A stretch of DNA of 14,507 nucleotides from Thermodesulfobacteriaceae bacterium (lineage in GTDB: Bacteria; Desulfobacterota; Thermodesulfobacteria; Thermodesulfobacteriales; Thermodesulfobacteriaceae): the NCBI GenBank assembly GCA_015494725.1, contig WGAR01000006.1, forward strand, positions 1 to 14,507, read 5' to 3'. A program made the translations under genes and the position numbers. This document shows, piece by piece, positions 13,592-14,507 of this stretch. The notes beneath the pieces are model-generated. The model did no database searches, was not told the origin of the DNA, and was given only the letters and a program-made list of their open reading frames with translations. Position 1 is the first letter of the stretch. Each line of letters begins with the position of its first letter.

Positions 13592-14507
13592 GGGAAAACC
13601 TCCTCCGGATTTTTGAAAGTTTGTCTCTTATATCCTCAAAAAGCGTATAAAAGAGGGGCACGTAAAGCAGGGTGAGGAAGGTGGAGACGAAAAGTCCGCC
13701 TATGGCCACCACCGCAAGGGGGGAAAGCCTCTCAAGCCCCAGGGCCCTTTCGGCGGCGATGGGAAGCATACCGGTGATGGTGCCGAGAGCGGTCATCACG
13801 ATGGGACGGGTGCGCACCCGGATGGCCCCCTCTATGGCCTCGCGCCGGCCTTTCCCCTCGGCCCGGGCCTTTTTGATGAAATCAATAAGCAGAATGGAAT
13901 TGTTGACCACGATTCCGGAAAGGAGGATCATCCCCATGGCCGCGGGCATACAGAAATGCCGCCCCACGATGAGAAGCCCCCAGACCGCCCCGATCAGGGA
14001 AAGCGGGATGGCCACCATGATGGTGAGCGGATCCACGAAGGACCGGAAGGTGGGAACCAGCGAAAAATAAAGGAGCACCAGGGCCAGGATCAGGGCCCGC
14101 CTGAGACGCCCGAAGGATTCCTTCATGTGCTTGATCTCCCCCTCCTGGCTTAGGCGATAGCCCGGGGGAAGGGGAAGGTCAGAGAGAAGCCGGTTCACCT
14201 GGCCCTGAAGATGGGTGATGGCCGTGGTGTAGCGGTAGCCCAGGACATCCACCACCGGGGAGAGCGCCTGGCGTTTGTAAACAGTAAGGGTTTGCGCCGC
14301 CCGGATCTCGGCCACCTCGGAAAGAGGGATCGGCCCTTTCGCGGTAGGGATAAGGAGCGTCTTGAGATCGGAAAGGCTTAAGCGTTCGCTCTCCGGAAAG
14401 CGCACCCGGATGACATAGCCGTCCTCCCCGGGGACCCGGAGCACCGAGGCCACCGCGCCGCTAAAGGCCGTGCGGATGGTGCGGGCGAGATCAAGGGGCG
14501 AAAGCCC
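13584..14507 (-). CDS. RND-family efflux permease, C-terminal part
   Basis: Open to the window edge and lacking its N-terminal two thirds or so; 307 codons are visible, starting GLSPLDLARTIRTAFSG, so it continues beyond 14507. This is the second half of an RND proton-driven inner-membrane pump (AcrB/HAE1-like). It includes a periplasmic piece with a substrate-porter fold (PLPPGYRLSQEGEIKHMKES) and then membrane helices with LILALVLLYFSLV. The family signature GIVVNNSILLIDFIKKAR follows, then RTRPIVMTALGTITGMLPIA and the final helix LFVSTFLTLLYVPLFYTLFE. It would work with a periplasmic adaptor and an outer-membrane channel, presumably encoded upstream outside the window. Substrate cannot be read from this part. 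tauE overlaps its stop by 8 nt. Confidence 0.92.
   Translation of the reverse strand, partial: GLSPLDLARTIRTAFSGAVASVLRVPGEDGYVIRVRFPESERLSLSDLKTLLIPTAKGPIPLSEVAEIRAAQTLTVYKRQALSPVVDVLGYRYTTAITHLQGQVNRLLSDLPLPPGYRLSQEGEIKHMKESFGRLRRALILALVLLYFSLVPTFRSFVDPLTIMVAIPLSLIGAVWGLLIVGRHFCMPAAMGMILLSGIVVNNSILLIDFIKKARAEGKGRREAIEGAIRVRTRPIVMTALGTITGMLPIAAERALGLERLSPLAVVAIGGLFVSTFLTLLYVPLFYTLFEDIRDKLSKIRRRFSHE

Noticed and set aside
1..14507. CRISPR array, tRNA, rRNA or phage genes
   Set aside because: No regularly spaced repeats, no tRNA-like cloverleaf and no phage structural or integrase motifs were noticed on either strand; no tool scan was possible.

Overview
The window is a gene-dense stretch (13 complete protein genes and two cut by the ends, almost no free intergenic DNA). 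It looks chromosomal and comes from a Gram-negative bacterium, since there is a TonB-dependent outer-membrane receptor and an RND permease. Strong AGGAGG-type ribosome sites, roughly 60% GC in sampled stretches, an archaeal-type PEP carboxylase and an FmdE-domain protein suggest an anaerobic, possibly thermophilic and autotrophic lineage such as Thermodesulfobacteriota. That assignment is inference; no rRNA or other marker is present.

Region 1 (1-5651, all minus strand). Reading with transcription: copZ (copper chaperone) and copA (Cu+ ATPase) are 4 nt apart. They are followed 25 nt later by an HDOD signalling protein, which overlaps the start of an archaeal-type PEP carboxylase gene (ppcA) by 4 nt. 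APS kinase (cysC) and the beginning of an unknown gene follow. The gaps are small enough for one long transcript, with a MerR-like candidate promoter in front of copZ.

Region 2 (5817-9929). A lone AAA+ Mg/Co-chelatase subunit I homologue runs on the plus strand. Converging on it, and overlapping its 3' end by 83 nt, is a minus-strand operon: TonB-dependent receptor, a periplasmic DUF4198 (NikK-like) protein, and a membrane-anchored NikL-like protein. This looks like a metal-uptake module, most likely nickel or cobalt. Both small proteins are predicted to start with histidine once the signal peptide is removed. The receptor promoter has a consensus -35 and a perfect 13-bp palindrome centred on the expected transcription start.

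Region 3 (10063-11427). NhaA, a Na+/H+ antiporter, is transcribed divergently from the receptor.

Region 4 (11431-14507). On the minus strand are the 3' part of an RND permease gene, a TauE/SafE permease gene overlapping it by 8 nt, and a secreted FmdE-domain protein gene. Between the last two sits a vapBC toxin-antitoxin pair in the opposite orientation, with lower GC. A 16-bp exact direct repeat flanks vapBC. One copy forms the stop-codon region of tauE and the other forms the ribosome site of the fmdE-like gene. The simplest reading is that tauE and fmdE were once directly coupled and that vapBC was inserted between them. This is the most distinctive observation in the window.
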